Origin: Asterella californica
Lineage: Eukaryota > Streptophyta > Marchantiopsida > Marchantiales > Aytoniaceae
Length of the DNA: 64,000 nucleotides
Assembly (NCBI GenBank): GCA_036924285.1
Contig: JAYKYS010000010.1
Span: 7,936,001 to 8,000,000 of the forward strand
Direction: 5' to 3'
Below the pieces are notes generated by a model. The model searched no databases. It had not been told where the DNA came from and saw nothing but the letters and a program-made list of their open reading frames with translations. This document shows positions 34,101 through 44,841 of the stretch, in pieces. Made by a program: the position numbers and the translations under genes. Position 1 is the first letter of the stretch. Each line of letters begins with the position of its first letter.

Positions 34101-34738
34101 GTAAGCATAGAGAGTGGCCTAGGTTACTCCCTTTTGCTTTATGGGCAGATAGAACAACTCATTGTTCTACTACAGGGTACATGCCTGTTGAGTTAATGCT
34201 AGGACAGAAACCGATGATGCCAGCAGAAGAAGACTTTCCTACCTGGGCTATCTTGCCATGGGAGGACAATGTGAACCGTGTGCAGCTTCTCTCACTACGA
34301 ATCAGACAGCTAGAATGCAGAGAGGAGGATCTCGCTGAAGCGCAGCGACGGCTGAAGGCGGCTCGACTTGGGAACAAGGAGAGGTTTGATAAGACTCATA
34401 GACTTCGACCAAAACCGATACAAGTTGGAGACTGGGTGTTGGTATACGACAGTACATTGGAGAACCAACACTCTACAATTCGAAAGTTTTCGAGAAGGTG
34501 GTTTGGCCCTTACCTTGTCTCTGATGTACATCAGAATGCTACTTATTCCTTGCAAGAGCTAGATGGCACGCCTTTAAGGCTTCCAGTTGCTAGGAAACGA
34601 GTGAAGTTATTCAAGAAGAGAGGGGAGAATGTGGAGCTAGCTGAGTTCTTAAGTTCAGAGCAGACAGGAGCAAATGAAGACCTTTCTGAGACGGTCGAAG
34701 AGAGCGAAGACAATTTGGAGGACCTCGAGGATCGGTGA
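31115..34738 (+). pseudogene. Element F RT-RNaseH-integrase ORF, one nonsense codon
   Basis: The frame is open from 31115 except for TAG at 33497-33499 between RNase H and integrase. Order: N-terminal extension, RT (SGALRFIQDLQPAN at 32070, LYSGYDQFQL at 32201, FLDD near 32387), RNase H (TVDTSPKAIGWAIG at 32878, ETDCLPL at 33080, ADMLSR at 33215), integrase zinc domain (HDTLWAGH, CLHC), DDE residues in VLDLVVMP, RADRGE and KSERGHPS, and a basic C-terminus (VARKRVKLF) with an acidic tail. Unlike B, the RT frame is intact. It is the best-preserved Pol of this superfamily in the window. Confidence 0.9.
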
Positions 34739-34770
34739 CGGATTGGCACATCCAGAGGATGTGCAGGTTT

Positions 34771-34782
34771 GGAGGGGGTGAA
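34771..34782 (+). other. Polypurine tract of element F
   Basis: GGAGGGGGTGAA lies directly before the 3' LTR. Confidence 0.8.
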
Positions 34783-37076
34783 TGTCGTATTGTACATAGA
34801 TCTATACAGTGAAAAGTATTGCAGAGAGATTCTTTTTCTATATTGTGTAAAGGAAGCTACCCTGCAGCTTAACAAGCTAGGCAGGAGCTAAGCTGGGGCT
34901 ATGCTTGACAAGCTGCCCCCTAGCTTGGGTTGGAATATCACCCCTAAAGGAGTCGAAAGACACCAGAATGCAAAGCTCGACGAGGTGAGCGACCTCATGC
35001 TTCTAGTTTTGACAGAAAGTGTTTTAAGCAATAGTTAGTACGAGTTTTAAGCTGTGAAATATGTGAAAGAGGGAAATCCGTCGATCCTGGTTCGTGACTC
35101 GAACTCAGAATCGGATAACGTGAGCGTGTAGGTGTTCACAAATACTATAGTTTTGACTCCTTGTTCATTAAAAATGGAGTTGTATAGAGAAGTTAGTGTA
35201 GGAAAGGCTAGTGAAGATTTTACAGAAAAATTTCTTCAGGTAAACATATGTACAAAAGTTTTTACCTTCTTGAACGGAACCAAAGGCCATCCCAGTGATA
35301 GGGCGCCTGCCTAGGAGGGAAGTGGTCTCAGGATCAATCCCCCCTGGCCTCTGGTTCCTATTCCGGCATGTTGGCCTCCTGGAAGGGAGTCTATGTTGGA
35401 TATGCAGTCACGTCCTGCATATCTAGGGGCGGGAGACCGGTATCTCCCTTAATCGTGGGCTTCCTGGCCTAAGCCTCCGCATGCCATCTTGAATATACTA
35501 TGGGAGATACCTGGTGCGCATATGGGGAGGCTGTGAGCCCTGTGGGGCAGCCTCATAAGTGTTGGGGCTTCGGCCTACATTGGATGGCTTGTAGTATATT
35601 CAGGGTGGCATCAAGATGGCATCGAGGGCACGGGAAACTTTTGCTGATTATTATGTACGCATAAGGACAGCAGAGGAACAGCTTTAGATGGGGCCTTAAA
35701 ATTAAAGTGAAAGATTACAGTGGGAGCGGAAGGTTACAACGGAAAACTGAAGCGGAAGATTACAGCGGAAGCGGAAGATTACCGCGGAAGCTTGAAGCGG
35801 AATATTACAGCGGAAGCGGAAAATTACAGCGGAAGCGGAAGATTACCGCGGAAGATTACAGCGACAGCGGAAGCGGAAGCGGAAGATTACAGCGGAAGAT
35901 TACAACGACAGCGGAAGCGGAAGCGGAAGATTACAGCGGAAGCGGAAGCGGAAGATTACGTCGTTGTAGTATAGTGGAGCGACAGCGGAAGCGGAAGATT
36001 ACAGCGGAAGATTACAGCGGCAGCGGAAGCGGAAGCGGAAGATTACAGCGGCAGCGGAAGCGGGAGATTACGTCGTTGTAGTATAGTGGAGCAACAGCGG
36101 AAGCGGAAGATTACAGCGAAAGATTACAGTGGAAGCGGAAAACTACAACTACAGCGACAGCGGAAGCGGAAGCGGAAGGTTACGTCGTTGTAGTATAGTG
36201 GGGCGACAACGGAAGCGGAAGCGGAAGATTACAGCGGGAGATTACAGCGACAGCGGAAGCGGAAGCGAAAGGAAGAGAATTAGAGTTAAAAAGGGGGTCA
36301 TCGATAAGGACAGCAAGGGGGCAGCTTAGCTAGGGCCCTACTTCTGATAAGTGACTGCGTTTATAAGGACAGCAGGGGGGCAGCTTAAGCTGGGGCCTTA
36401 ACTTTTAGGTTATTTACCTGCGCGACTTGGAATTGGGGGGGTTTTTTTTTTGCAAAGGAATGTTTTCTGGGAGAGCTGAAGCGGAACACACAGGGAAAGC
36501 TAAGAAGCTGGGGAAAGATCAAATTGGGGACAGATTGAATTGGGGGGGAGCATCGTAAGAGAGAGAGGCAGGAGTTTTAGGCTTAGACGTTGTTTAAATA
36601 AACTATTCTGGGGAGAAATTACTCTCAGGAGACAGTTCTATTGAGAGATCGTTTGGAAATCTACAGGGGACTTTTGATCGACGTTGGATCAGATTTCTGA
36701 GAGTTTCAGTAGGGGCAAGGAGAGGAATAAGATTCAGGGGTCCGAATTTCTCTATTAGGTTCAGATTGAGACGTACTGGATAGACTTTTGGCTTGACGGG
36801 TGAAGACAGGTGCGCAGGAGAGGAAGAGAGAGATTTTCTGTACAGTTGGAGAAATTGGTGGTGCAGACGACACTGTAATAAAGTTAATTGAATCTTGAGA
36901 TACCTATGTGTGTACCCAGGGTGTGTTTGAGTGCTTGTTTTTGTAATTGGTGAGCACAAGGAGCAGTGTTTTGAGATCACATCGTCAGCAGCAACCTATT
37001 TTCTTTTCTGGTCATTTTTCTCTGATCGATACAGTCAGGAGATCTGCCCTCCCCAAGAAAGACTCTCAACTCGACA
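34783..37076 (+). repeat. 3' LTR of element F (2294 bp)
   Basis: It is near-identical to 24404-26748 and includes the SINE-like block (35285-35641). The array (35706-36290) again has three tRNA-Asp-like 18-mers, at 35960, 36072 and 36184. It ends ACTCGACA, then ACGC and the continuation of the C/D extra ORF. Confidence 0.95.
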
Positions 37077-37080
37077 ACGC

Positions 37081-37503
37081 TCCAGTACCATCGACTAGAT
37101 CCGGAATGGAGAAGGAGGAGTTCGATCTCGCTCTGCACTTGGTGGTGACAGCGTTGGAAGCCGAGAAGACTTCGGAAGACGTCCCGGAAGACAGGAAGAC
37201 GAGCCGTCTTCCCAAGTATTCCGCGTGGAGGAAGCGACTTCCCCGGACCCCTATGAGGTCGCCATGGTCCCTAGTATCGCACCCGTGTCTCAGAAGACCG
37301 AAGACGCACCACTCGACTCTGCTTCCGAGAAGACGATTCCGTCTTCCGAAGCAGAAGCCGAAGCTGAGGAAGACGCAGCCGCAGAAACAGCAGGGCCAGC
37401 GAAGAGCGAGGAGAGGGAAGCTACCTCAGTGACACCCGAGGTAAGTGCAGGGCTTCCCAGCCCTTTAGAAGCCGAGATAGAAGCTCCGATAGGAGCAGAT
37501 TAG
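37081..37503 (+). pseudogene. Extra 3' ORF of element C/D, second part
   Basis: It joins 24403 in phase when F and one ACGC are removed (SSHA|PVPSTRSGMEKEEFDL). The text is acidic and low in complexity. Around 37190-37230 the natural-looking frame changes to one reading VFRVEEATSPDPYEVAM and EAEAEAEEDAAAE up to TAG at 37501, so one indel is likely. No domain is recognised. Confidence 0.5.
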
Positions 37504-37587
37504 GTAGAGATTGCCACGGAGCAATCGGAGTAGATAGTAACCGAAGTGACACACTTCCAGATTTAGTAGGAACAAACATGCTATCTT

Positions 37588-37604
37588 AAGGGTGGCAGTT
37601 TTCA
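37588..37604 (+). other. Possible polypurine tract of element D
   Basis: TAAGGGTGGCAGTTTTC precedes the LTR start. It is only moderately purine-rich, so this is a weak call made from position. Confidence 0.3.
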
Positions 37605-39068
37605 TGTAAAAATAGTTAGGACACCATGTGGCAGCATAGGTAGCGTAGGAGCAACACAATGGATGGCTAATTAGGAAGGGGAACCGCTTGCATGTGGGGT
37701 GACAACCTCCTGTCAGCGCCTCTCTCTCCTTGGTGGTCGTCTCCCCTGGTTCTCATGGGAGCAACATAAGTAGGATCGAAGAGTAGGAGATGGAGTTCTG
37801 TAGCTACTGCACACACACATCGATTCTATGGTGCAGGCAGACGAGACACATTAGAGCAGAGACACAGGATAGACAGTTCTTCGCACACTACACCCGTTGT
37901 TGGAAACATATGAATAGTCTGAGAATACACAGGAGGGGTCTACACACTCGTACCAGCAGTGGTTCGGAGATGTAGATAGAGGTAGTGGACAGTCTAGGAA
38001 CAGGGAACGGCATTCTCGTGCAGTCCTGTTGACTAGACTGATGTGTCGAGGAGTAGACGCAGGAAGTAGAGGGAGTGAGCTTCCCAATGCCAATGTGACT
38101 TCTTCTCGGAGAATAGATTGTTGATTTGAGTGCAGAAGCTTTGTTCATGTCTTATGGATGGTGGGTTCTTTGAATTCGCTCCCAATTGTGCATGGGAAGT
38201 GTTCTTCTTGAGTGGCGGTGACTGTCAGCAATTGTGGAAGTGTAGCTTGGCTCGTTCAGTAGAGCACTTGGGATCTACGTACGAACGGTCTTATGGGTAA
38301 GGGATCCCAGAAGACAGAGTAGTCACAGCAGCGAAGTGAAGAAGAAAGAAGCCTTCTTCCCACAGCAAAAGACGACATCCTCGAATAGAAGACGATGCAA
38401 CAGTACTCACGTTTGTTGTCCTCCTCCCCAAACTATTACAAGCAGGGATGGCTTGTTAGTCAGGATCCGGACTAGAAGCCTGTCAGAATCTTAATTTCCT
38501 CTTTTCATCTTGTTTTCTCTTGTTTGGATTTTCTCTTCTTCCCCATCTTCTCTCTTCTTCCCCATCTTCCTACCTTCTTCTAGTGAGTTTCCGAGACTTC
38601 TATTGAGCTTCCGTGAAGGTGAATGTCGTTGTAGTGCTGTAGGAAGGGGGCATACACCCTGTGATTAATCTAAACCATTGGAACGTGAGTGTGAGAGTAA
38701 GGTGTTACAGCCGTGCTAGTCGACTTCTGCGAAGCAGGACATTCTTCTGGAGGTGTGAGAAGACGCGTTGAATCCTCAGAAGACGAGAATCGCTTCGGGA
38801 AGACGGTATCGAGAAGACCGGAAGAAGCAACCTGGAAGCAACAAGATCGTCTTCCCGAGATTCTCTGTAAATAGTTGTGTGATATTTTAGTTAGTGGTTG
38901 TTTGTTTAGTTCCAGAGCACCTTTTGGAGTGTTTGGAAGACGCGTGGTTTTGTGAGAAGACGGGATTCCTAGGCAAAACCCGTGTGTTTGTGTGTTTGAA
39001 CAGATCTTAGAACTTAGAGCAGCGTTACTTGTGCAAATCCTCTGTGGGAACGATATCTTGTATACTAA
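37605..39068 (+). repeat. 3' LTR of element D (end approximate)
   Basis: It starts TGTAAAAATAGTTAGG and repeats the 42 bases at 282-323. GAAGAC/GTCTTC motifs continue through it. Near 39037 it reads CCTCTGTGGGAACGATATC and then TATACTA, text that resembles the U5 end of plant Athila/Tat LTRs as I remember them. No second copy fixes the right end. No gene is seen in these 1.46 kb. Confidence 0.5.
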
Positions 39069-39430
39069 ATGGGCAAAAGGAGTAATCCTGCATCACTACA
39101 AACCTCGATGGTGAGGTTCTACAAGACGGATGGAAGACATTTCTATGATATGATGGGTTATTCTTTCGATGTCTTCGCATATTGAAGATGTGTAGATTTA
39201 GAGGGGGTGATTGGATGGGAGGTTCAAGGTGAAGGTCAATGAACATGGATCTAGGGAGGATCATGACAGGGTAGCAACTTCAAGATGACGATCAGGTTGC
39301 AACCTTGAGGATGAGGTTGATTGAGATGGGAGAGAGGATGATAAGATGAGAATGATTGTGCGTGACGGTCCACTCCTTGGTTGGTATCTCTGGTGCATAC
39401 CAGAGGATGCACATGTTTGGAGAGGGTGGA
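39069..39430 (+). other. Presumed 3' tail of outer element Z/G with purine tract
   Basis: The end, GGTGCATACCAGAGGATGCA and then TTGGAGAGGGTGGA at 39417-39430, closely matches the bases before B's 3' LTR at 10795-10834. It marks the 3' end of a B-like element. A second purine tract, AGAGGGGGTGA, lies near 39202. A 38-codon ORF starts at 39069 but has no support. That this tail belongs with the integrase piece at 2-281 is inference. Confidence 0.5.
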
Positions 39431-40179
39431 TGTCGTGTCGTGGACCGGCTTCTACCTGAAATTCAAAATTCGGTGCTTGTCGCTCCAAAGACACTCATGG
39501 GAAGAGCAAGCTAGGCCTCAACTTACGGGCTTTTGGCACAATTTCAAATCTCCACTTTCATCGCATCAATGGATAGAGCTCCCTGTCAGCACTCCATAGA
39601 CACTTCGTCTACTTCGTTTGGACGCCTAGTGGAGAAGTTGCAGGACTCGAAAGATGGAAAAGCAAGCTAGACCCCAGCTTACAGGCTTTTGACACAACTT
39701 CGGATCTTCTCTTTCTTCGCATCAGTGGGTAGAGCTCTTTGTCAACACTCCATAGACACTTTGTCTACTTCGTTTGGACGCCTAGTGGAGAAGGTACAAG
39801 ACTCGGAAGATGGAGAAAACAAGTTAGGTCCCAGCTTACAGGCTTTTGGCACAACTCCGGATCTTCCTTTTCATCGCATCAATGGGTAGAGCTCGCTGTC
39901 AGCTTTTCATAGGCACCTTGTTTACTTCGTTTGGACGTTTTGTGAAGAAGTTATGCGACTCGAAAGAAGGAAAAATCAAGCTGAGCTTTAGTTTATTTGC
40001 TGACTGGGTATTCGAGGCTTCAAGCGTTATATCAAAGACGCAAGGGGTGTTTCATTGGATTATGACAGAACTTCGTACGTACAGAGACTGTGACAAGGGG
40101 GCAGCTTAAGGGGCTAGCTTGCACCTACGACTTGCCAACGGACGGTTCAGGAGTTTGGAGCTCCAATGCAAACGCGCAA
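39431..40179 (+). repeat. Partial LTR of element G (plus strand)
   Basis: It starts TGTCGTGTCGTGGA after a purine tract, as in B. It contains three tandem units of about 156 bp. It breaks off at 40179 within the LTR. The bases 39779-40179 are repeated in inverted orientation at 42891-43293. Confidence 0.75.
39508..39977 (+). repeat. 156-157-bp tandem repeat, three copies, in G LTR
   Basis: Units start AAGCTAGG/AAGCTAGA/AAGTTAGG at 39508, 39664 and 39821. Each contains TTTGGCACAA, GTAGAGCTC and ACTTCGTTTGGACG. A fourth start is at 39978. Confidence 0.9.
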
Positions 40180-40418
40180 ACTACACCCATGGTATCCCCT
40201 CTGATGCATCCATCTCGTCAATAGTCATGGCTCGTCCCATCCTCCCATCCTCCCATGATCCCAAACCATCTACATATCCATCATCCCAGGTCCACAGCAT
40301 CCTCCCGAACAACCAAATCCATCTTCATCCTCGTTCATGATTGCTGATCTCTTCTGTCCAGTTCTAACACACAAATATCTCCACCCCGGACCTTCACGTC
40401 GAGTTCACCACCGTATCA
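40180..40418 (-). other. Leader fragment of element H with primer site (minus strand)
   Basis: On the minus strand the primer site TGGTGAACTCGACGTGAA (40393-40410) lies eight bases after the LTR end. About 210 bp of leader follow, with no recognisable gag. The piece is fused at 40179/40180 to the inside of G's LTR in opposite orientation. Confidence 0.65.
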
Positions 40419-40809
40419 TGTCAGATTTTGCGTGAAGGATGTCCAAGAAAACGCGAGGTTCCTAGCTGTGGAGATATTGTGTGCTGAAACAGAGACAAGA
40501 AAGAGAAAAACAACCACGAAAACGAACGATGCGATATATACCAACTCCAAATGTATGTACACTGCCGGTTCTTTCTTCAAGAGCACAAAACTGAAAAACA
40601 GACCAGAGCGGTATCATGTCGGATATTGCGTGAAGGATGTCCAGGAAAATGCGAGGTTCCTGGCTGTGGAGATGTTGTGTGCTGAAACAGAGACAAGACA
40701 GAGAAAAACAACCACGAAAATGAACGCTGCGATATATACACTCCAAATGTATGTACACTGCCAGTTCTTTCCCCTAAGAGCACAAAACTGAGAACCAGAC
40801 CAGAGCAGT
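40414..40809 (-). repeat. 198-bp tandem duplication in H LTR
   Basis: TATCATGTC(A/G)GAT(T/A)TTG starts at 40414 and again at 40612. The two units differ at a few bases and carry small indels. The first unit extends past the LTR end into the PBS spacer, which suggests that the duplication includes the LTR terminus. Confidence 0.85.
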
Positions 40810-43293
40810 CTGTAACTTGCTTCAAAAGCCCCTAAAAACAACCCTTGAATCACAACCTTGACCCAAAACCACCGAAGCGTAGCTCAAAGCAAGAGAAACT
40901 TCCCTTTGCTAACAAACAGAACCACAGCAGTATCACGCGATCCAAACCCAAGTCCAAACCACATCCATGTATAAGCTCTTAGCTAAAGCTAGCTACCACA
41001 AGCTGTATACAGCCAACCAGAACTCTAACGAACTCAAAGGAGCAAAACCCGTAGCGAAGAAACTGAAAAAAGTCTATATGTGGACTTCCTCCTTTCGCTG
41101 GACGGACTTCAGATGTCGATAGGGTCTCCTCCGTTGACTCCGTTAACCCAAGAGATCTTCAGATCCGACTCCCAACAGCCGAGATATCGTCGATTTTCGA
41201 TCGCAGGTGACCGAACTTTCAAAAACTCCTCCTTGCGGCTTAAAATCGCACACACCGCACAAACGGATCGTCTAAACTGATATCCGTCTTCCCTGGCAGA
41301 TAGACCTAGCTATCACGAATTCAACGAGACTCCAAACAAGTCGTTTGGAGTTCCCCTTGCAAAACCACGCAAGAAATTTGATCGCAGGTTGCAAAAAACT
41401 GACGTAAATCGACTTCCTGCGACTCAAACTCGCTTACCATCCCCAAACCAACAATCCAATCCACGTATTGTCTTCTCCTATGCGTAGATGAAGACTCCCT
41501 GGTCGCGTGGGCACCAAGAACGAAGAGCTTGGCTCACCAATCGCGAAGAACAGTCTAATCTCAGGTCGCAGGCGATGAAAAACTTGACGCAAGCGCTTCC
41601 TTGCGAGCCAATTTCACTCAGAACTCCCTAACCGCCTGATGAAACTTAGTATCGTCTTCAATTCCTGAAGAACTCGGTGTTCTGATCCCGATGGATCCAA
41701 GGACAACAAGTTTGGAGTCCGGAACGGTCCGAACGGTCCAACTCTCCTTCACATGTAACTGAAAACTTTAAATCTACTTCCTGCGTCTGAATTTCTCCCA
41801 GAACACAACCCCCGATCCGTCTCTTCCCAAACCGTTTCAACCTGTGCGTAGCCTGCACAGATCTAAACCCGATGACACCTTGCGCGCGTGTATTGGACTT
41901 CCCAATTTTCCAAAACGTCCATCGACAGATCGCAGGAACAAACAAGCCCCTTAAGCAGCCCCTTGACAAACCACATCCATGTACAAGTTCTTAGCTAAAG
42001 CTAGCTACCACAAGTTGTATATAGTCAACCAGAACTCTAACGAACTCAAAAGAACAAAACCCGTAGCGAAGAAACCAAAAAAGACCTATATGAGAACTTC
42101 CCCCATTCGTCGAAAGGACTTCAGAGGTCGATAGGGTCTCCTCCGCTGACTCTGTTAACCCAAGAAACCTTCAGATCCGACTCTTGATAGCCGAGATATC
42201 GCCGATTTTCGATTGCAAGTGATCGAACTTTCAAAAACTCCTCCTTGCGGCTTAAAACCGCACACACCGTATAAACGGGTCGTCCAAACTGATATCCGTC
42301 TTCTCTGGCAGGTAGATCTAGCTACCTTGACCCAACGAGACTCCAAACAAACCGTTTGGAGTTCCCCTTGCAAAACCACGCAAGAAATTTGGTCACAGGT
42401 TGCAAAAAACTGACATAAATCAGCTCCATGCGGCTCAAACTTGCTCACCACACCCAAACCAACAATCCAATTCACGTACAGTCTTCTCCTATGCGTAGAT
42501 GAAGACTCCCTGATTGCATAGGCACCAAGAACGAAGAGCTTGGCTCACCGATCGCGAAGAACAACCCAATCTCTGATCGCAGACGAACGAAAATCTGATG
42601 TAAGCGCTTCTCTGCGAGCCAATTTCACTCAAACTCCCAAGCCGCCTGATGAAACTTCGTATCGTCTTCAATTTCCTGAAGAACTCGTTGTTCTGATCTC
42701 GATGGATCCAAGGACAGCAAGTTTGGACTCCGGAACGGCCCGAACGGTCCAACTCTCTTTCACAGATAACTGAAAATCTCAAATCTGCTTCCTGCGTCTC
42801 AATTTCTCTCAGAATACAACCCTCGATCCGTCTCTTCACGAACTGTCTTAACCAATGCGTAGCTTGCACAGATCTGAACCCAACGACGCCTTGCGCGTTT
42901 GCATTGGAGCTCCAAATCTCCTGAACCGTCCGTTGGCAAGTCGTATGTGCAAGCTAGCCCCTTAAGCTGCCCCTTGTCACAGTCTTTGTACGTACGAAGT
43001 TTTGTCATAATCCAATGAAATAGGCCCCTTGCGTCTTTGATATAACGCTTGAAGCCTCAAATACCCAATCAGCAAATAAACTAGGCCCTAGCTTGATTTT
43101 TCCTTCTTTCGAGTCGCATAACTTCTTCACAAAACGTCCAAACGAAGTAAACAAGGTGCCTATGAAAAGCTGACAGCGAGCTCTACCCATCGATGCGATG
43201 AAAGGGAAGATCCGAAGTTGTGCCAAAAGCCTGTAAGCTGGTACCTAGCTTGTTTTCTCCATCTTTCGAGTCTTGTAACTTCTCCACTAGGCG
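40419..43293 (-). repeat. LTR of element H (minus strand), interrupted by E
   Basis: Its minus-strand end CTGACA lies next to a primer site. Its other end is cut by element E at 43294. It belongs to the same LTR family as G, as shown by 42891-43293 against 39779-40179. It is enlarged by a 198-bp tandem duplication and by an internal tandem duplication of about 1 kb. The ORFs in it are short and unsupported. Confidence 0.7.
40961..42985 (-). repeat. About 1011-bp tandem duplication in H LTR
   Basis: CACATCCATGTA starts at 40961 and 41972. Both units run through TAAAGCTAGCTACCACAAG, GGAGTTCCCCTTGCAAAACC and the CCCCTTAAGC(A/T)GCCCCTTG end. They have diverged clearly, so the duplication is old compared with those in B and I. 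Confidence 0.8.
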
Positions 43294-43294
43294 A

Positions 43295-44773
43295 TGTCGT
43301 GATGTGAATCATTTGACATAGTAAATGATTCACTTATCACTGCTGTCGCGTTACTTAGCGCATGTTATTTCTACTCCGACACTTGATGTTCAGTAGTCTT
43401 AGAAGTTAACTCTGTACTGTTCTTAGTCTTTTATGCTTATGGTTGACACCTTTTGCATATGGTGTTAACTCTGTCATATATTTTAGATCCTAGTAGGTTG
43501 GTAGTATGACATTTATCTTGTTCAAGCATTCGTACGCTTGTGCAAGTAAATTCATACTTATCTATGATACTCAATGTACATGACTTAGATTTACCATGTA
43601 GATAGGGGTTTGAGCTCATGGGTTGTACTTACTTGTCGCCCATGCACGCTTTCTAGCTGATTTAAGTATTTTTCGGGCTGCGTGTCGTTTTAGGTAGTTT
43701 AAGTTTTACGTTGGGACTCTAGAGAGCTTGACGTGGTAGCCTATGGGTAAAACTAAGTTGCCACGTGGTTTAGGGTACTAAAGGACAACCAAGTGGAGCT
43801 ATGAACTCCCATTGGTCTGTTTTTGTCTTTTGTTAAACTCTAAATTTAGAAACAAAGCTCTAGAGGGGAGTTCGAGCAATTTGTGAGGGCACTGCGAAAT
43901 CTGAGAGCACAGGGAGATAGAGCTCGTCGAGCCAAGCACTGTCAGCGAAAAGTTTGATCGATTTGGAGCAATAAACAAGAAGTTATGGCTGATTGAAGTT
44001 TGATTTGTGTCAGAATTGCAGCACTTCTGTTCAATTTGGGGTTTTGAGTGTCATTTGCAGCAGAATCGAGGAAAGCGCTTCAAAACTTCGTGGCTGTGAT
44101 CACTGTCAGCAGGGCTACGACTGTCTCCAAATTTTTATGTCGATTGAGTCAGTGAGTAATTCAGGGCGACCGCTGAAGTAGAGGGGGTCCGAAAAGCTCT
44201 CAATCTGGAGCAGCAACTTCAGAGAGCGAGATCTGGAGTTCTGTGTGGAATCAGGAGGCCCAACTTCACAGGAGTGTTTATCAAGCTGTGTACTGCAAAT
44301 CCTGTAAGAAATTCCCAAAGTGATCGAGCCAATTCCTTGTTATAGGTCGAAATAGCTGTCTGGGTACCAGAAACTGCCGTAATTTCTCTACTCAGAAAGT
44401 TTCTGCTCATATCTTAGTGCTCTGAATTGATCTGAAGCTGAAATTTCGTATGCGTATCTAGTAGAACCTCATTTACATGTAGGAGGAGTTCTGAAGTCTG
44501 AACCTTCACATATTTCTCAATCCTGAGTGTCAAAGTTCGCCATCTGATCTTATCATTGCTAGTTAAGCCTGAACTCTGCTTCCTGAACTTATCAGAAGAG
44601 CCTAAAGACTTACATGAGTGTTTTTAGTATCACCTTGAGACCTGAAGCCTATCTTGTGAGTAGACCAGCCACAGCCAAGAGCCCAACGCTTCCCCGAGTA
44701 GATTGAACACAGCCTTCAAGCTCATATCACAGCTAGAAGGTTCGCCCTTCCTAGGAAGACTCTCAACCTGACA
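43295..44773 (+). repeat. 5' LTR of element E (1479 bp)
   Basis: It starts TGTCGTGATGTG and ends CTCAACCTGACA, followed by a primer site and gag. It is inserted into H's LTR: the left flank CTCCACTAGGCGA continues H up to the last base, where H has GCGT. It is related to A's LTR in the body and to F's LTR at the 3' end. No 3' LTR is present. Confidence 0.85.
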
Positions 44774-44775
44774 TC

Positions 44776-44791
44776 TGGTGCTTCCACTGAT
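44776..44791 (+). other. Primer-binding site of element E
   Basis: TGGTGCTTCCACTGAT is the F-type site, two bases after the LTR. Confidence 0.7.
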
Positions 44792-44841
44792 AGCTCTTGG
44801 GGTGATTTATTGAGAAGGTTGAGTTGCTACAAGGAGAAGAG

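Larger units (their letters stand above)
24404..37076 (+). mobile_element. Element F, complete Ty3/gypsy retrotransposon
   Basis: Order: 5' LTR 24404-26748, primer site 26751, gag 26811-27326 interrupted by a solo LTR (27327-29059), gag-PR 29064-31139, RT-RNaseH-IN 31115-34738, purine tract, 3' LTR 34783-37076. The target duplication is ACGC at 24400-24403 and 37077-37080. The LTRs differ by a few single bases and by array length (2345 versus 2294 bp). F lies inside the extra ORF of C/D in the same orientation. Confidence 0.95.

Noticed and set aside
38624..38636. Further tRNA-Asp-like piece in D's LTR (GTCGTTGTAGT)
   Set aside because: Only 11 bases agree; too short to be meaningful.
39069..39185. 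38-codon ORF as another member of the small ORF family
   Set aside because: It lacks the PxxxPxV core and the hydrophobic tail; resemblance is limited to its start.
40180..40180. Autointegration as the origin of the inverted G/H structure
   Set aside because: Autointegration joins an LTR end to an internal site; here the join is inside the LTR, so another rearrangement is more likely.
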